From Acidobacteriota bacterium (lineage in GTDB: Bacteria; Acidobacteriota; Vicinamibacteria; Fen-336): a DNA stretch of 44,762 nt. The stretch lies in the NCBI GenBank assembly GCA_011526565.1, contig WYBL01000083.1, positions 1 to 44,762 of the forward strand. The letters are read 5' to 3'. The notes below the pieces were generated by a model. It saw only the letters and a list, made by a program, of their open reading frames with translations. It made no database searches and was not told where the DNA came from. The translations under genes were made by a program, and so were the position numbers. Each line of letters begins with the position of its first letter. The first letter of the stretch is position 1. Below are positions 44,761 through 44,762 of this stretch, in pieces.

Positions 44761-44762
44761 GA

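Overview
This is a very GC-rich bacterial chromosome segment of about 44.8 kb that is densely packed with genes. Many genes overlap by 1-8 nt (ATGA, GTGA, TTGA junctions), and GTG and TTG starts are common. The housekeeping content (yicC-gmk-rpoZ-coaBC, a type-4 uracil-DNA glycosylase, priA, der, two HU/IHF proteins, a MerR regulator, surE, tRNAs with encoded CCA) indicates a free-living, Gram-negative-type bacterium. The style fits the Acidobacteriota or deltaproteobacterial-grade lineages. That placement is a guess from gene content and was not tested by phylogeny.

Region by region. 1-8.5 kb: the end of a membrane protein, a hotdog thioesterase, a saccharopine-dehydrogenase-like reductase, the helicase HrpB, a zinc-ribbon/FHA/GAF histidine kinase, glycerol kinase, and a small transglutaminase-like protein of unknown role. 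8.5-13.4 kb: a MATE exporter; a metallo-beta-lactamase-fold protein next to an unusual HisKA-receiver-cyclase-PilZ-like protein (a likely second-messenger unit); a diheme cytochrome c; tRNA-Glu; and a possible 57-aa membrane protein. 13.5-17.8 kb: a YihY-type membrane protein, a CbpA-type co-chaperone, a CsgG-like secreted protein, a CDP-alcohol phosphatidyltransferase and an AI-2E-family permease.

17.8-28.8 kb is a surface-polysaccharide locus. A seven-gene minus-strand operon (four GT4 and one GT2 glycosyltransferases, a polyprenyl-phosphate sugar phosphotransferase, UDP-glucuronate decarboxylase) diverges from ugd-galE-GT2 on the plus strand. Together Ugd and the decarboxylase would make UDP-glucuronate and then UDP-xylose, GalE would interconvert UDP-Glc and UDP-Gal, and the phosphotransferase would start the lipid-linked repeat unit. 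No flippase, polymerase or export protein lies in the window.

28.9-41.3 kb: an MsbA-like ABC exporter runs into the core housekeeping operon (yicC, gmk, rpoZ, coaBC, UDG, priA). It is followed by a convergent site-2 protease and HU, then der, ihfA-like, merR, tRNA-Pro(GGG), surE and tRNA-Pro(CGG). 41.2 kb to the end is an integrated element in tRNA-Pro(CGG). Its tyrosine integrase points at the tRNA and its reading frame ends inside it. It also carries an excisionase-like HTH protein, an unrecognised protein with two internal tandem repeats, and the C-terminal part of another unrecognised protein. The far end of the element is outside the window.

Regulatory sequences show a recurring extended -10 pattern (TGn-TAnnnT), and several starts lie 6-9 nt after a TAnnnT box, which suggests leaderless or near-leaderless mRNAs. 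No CRISPR array, rRNA or complete insertion sequence was seen.
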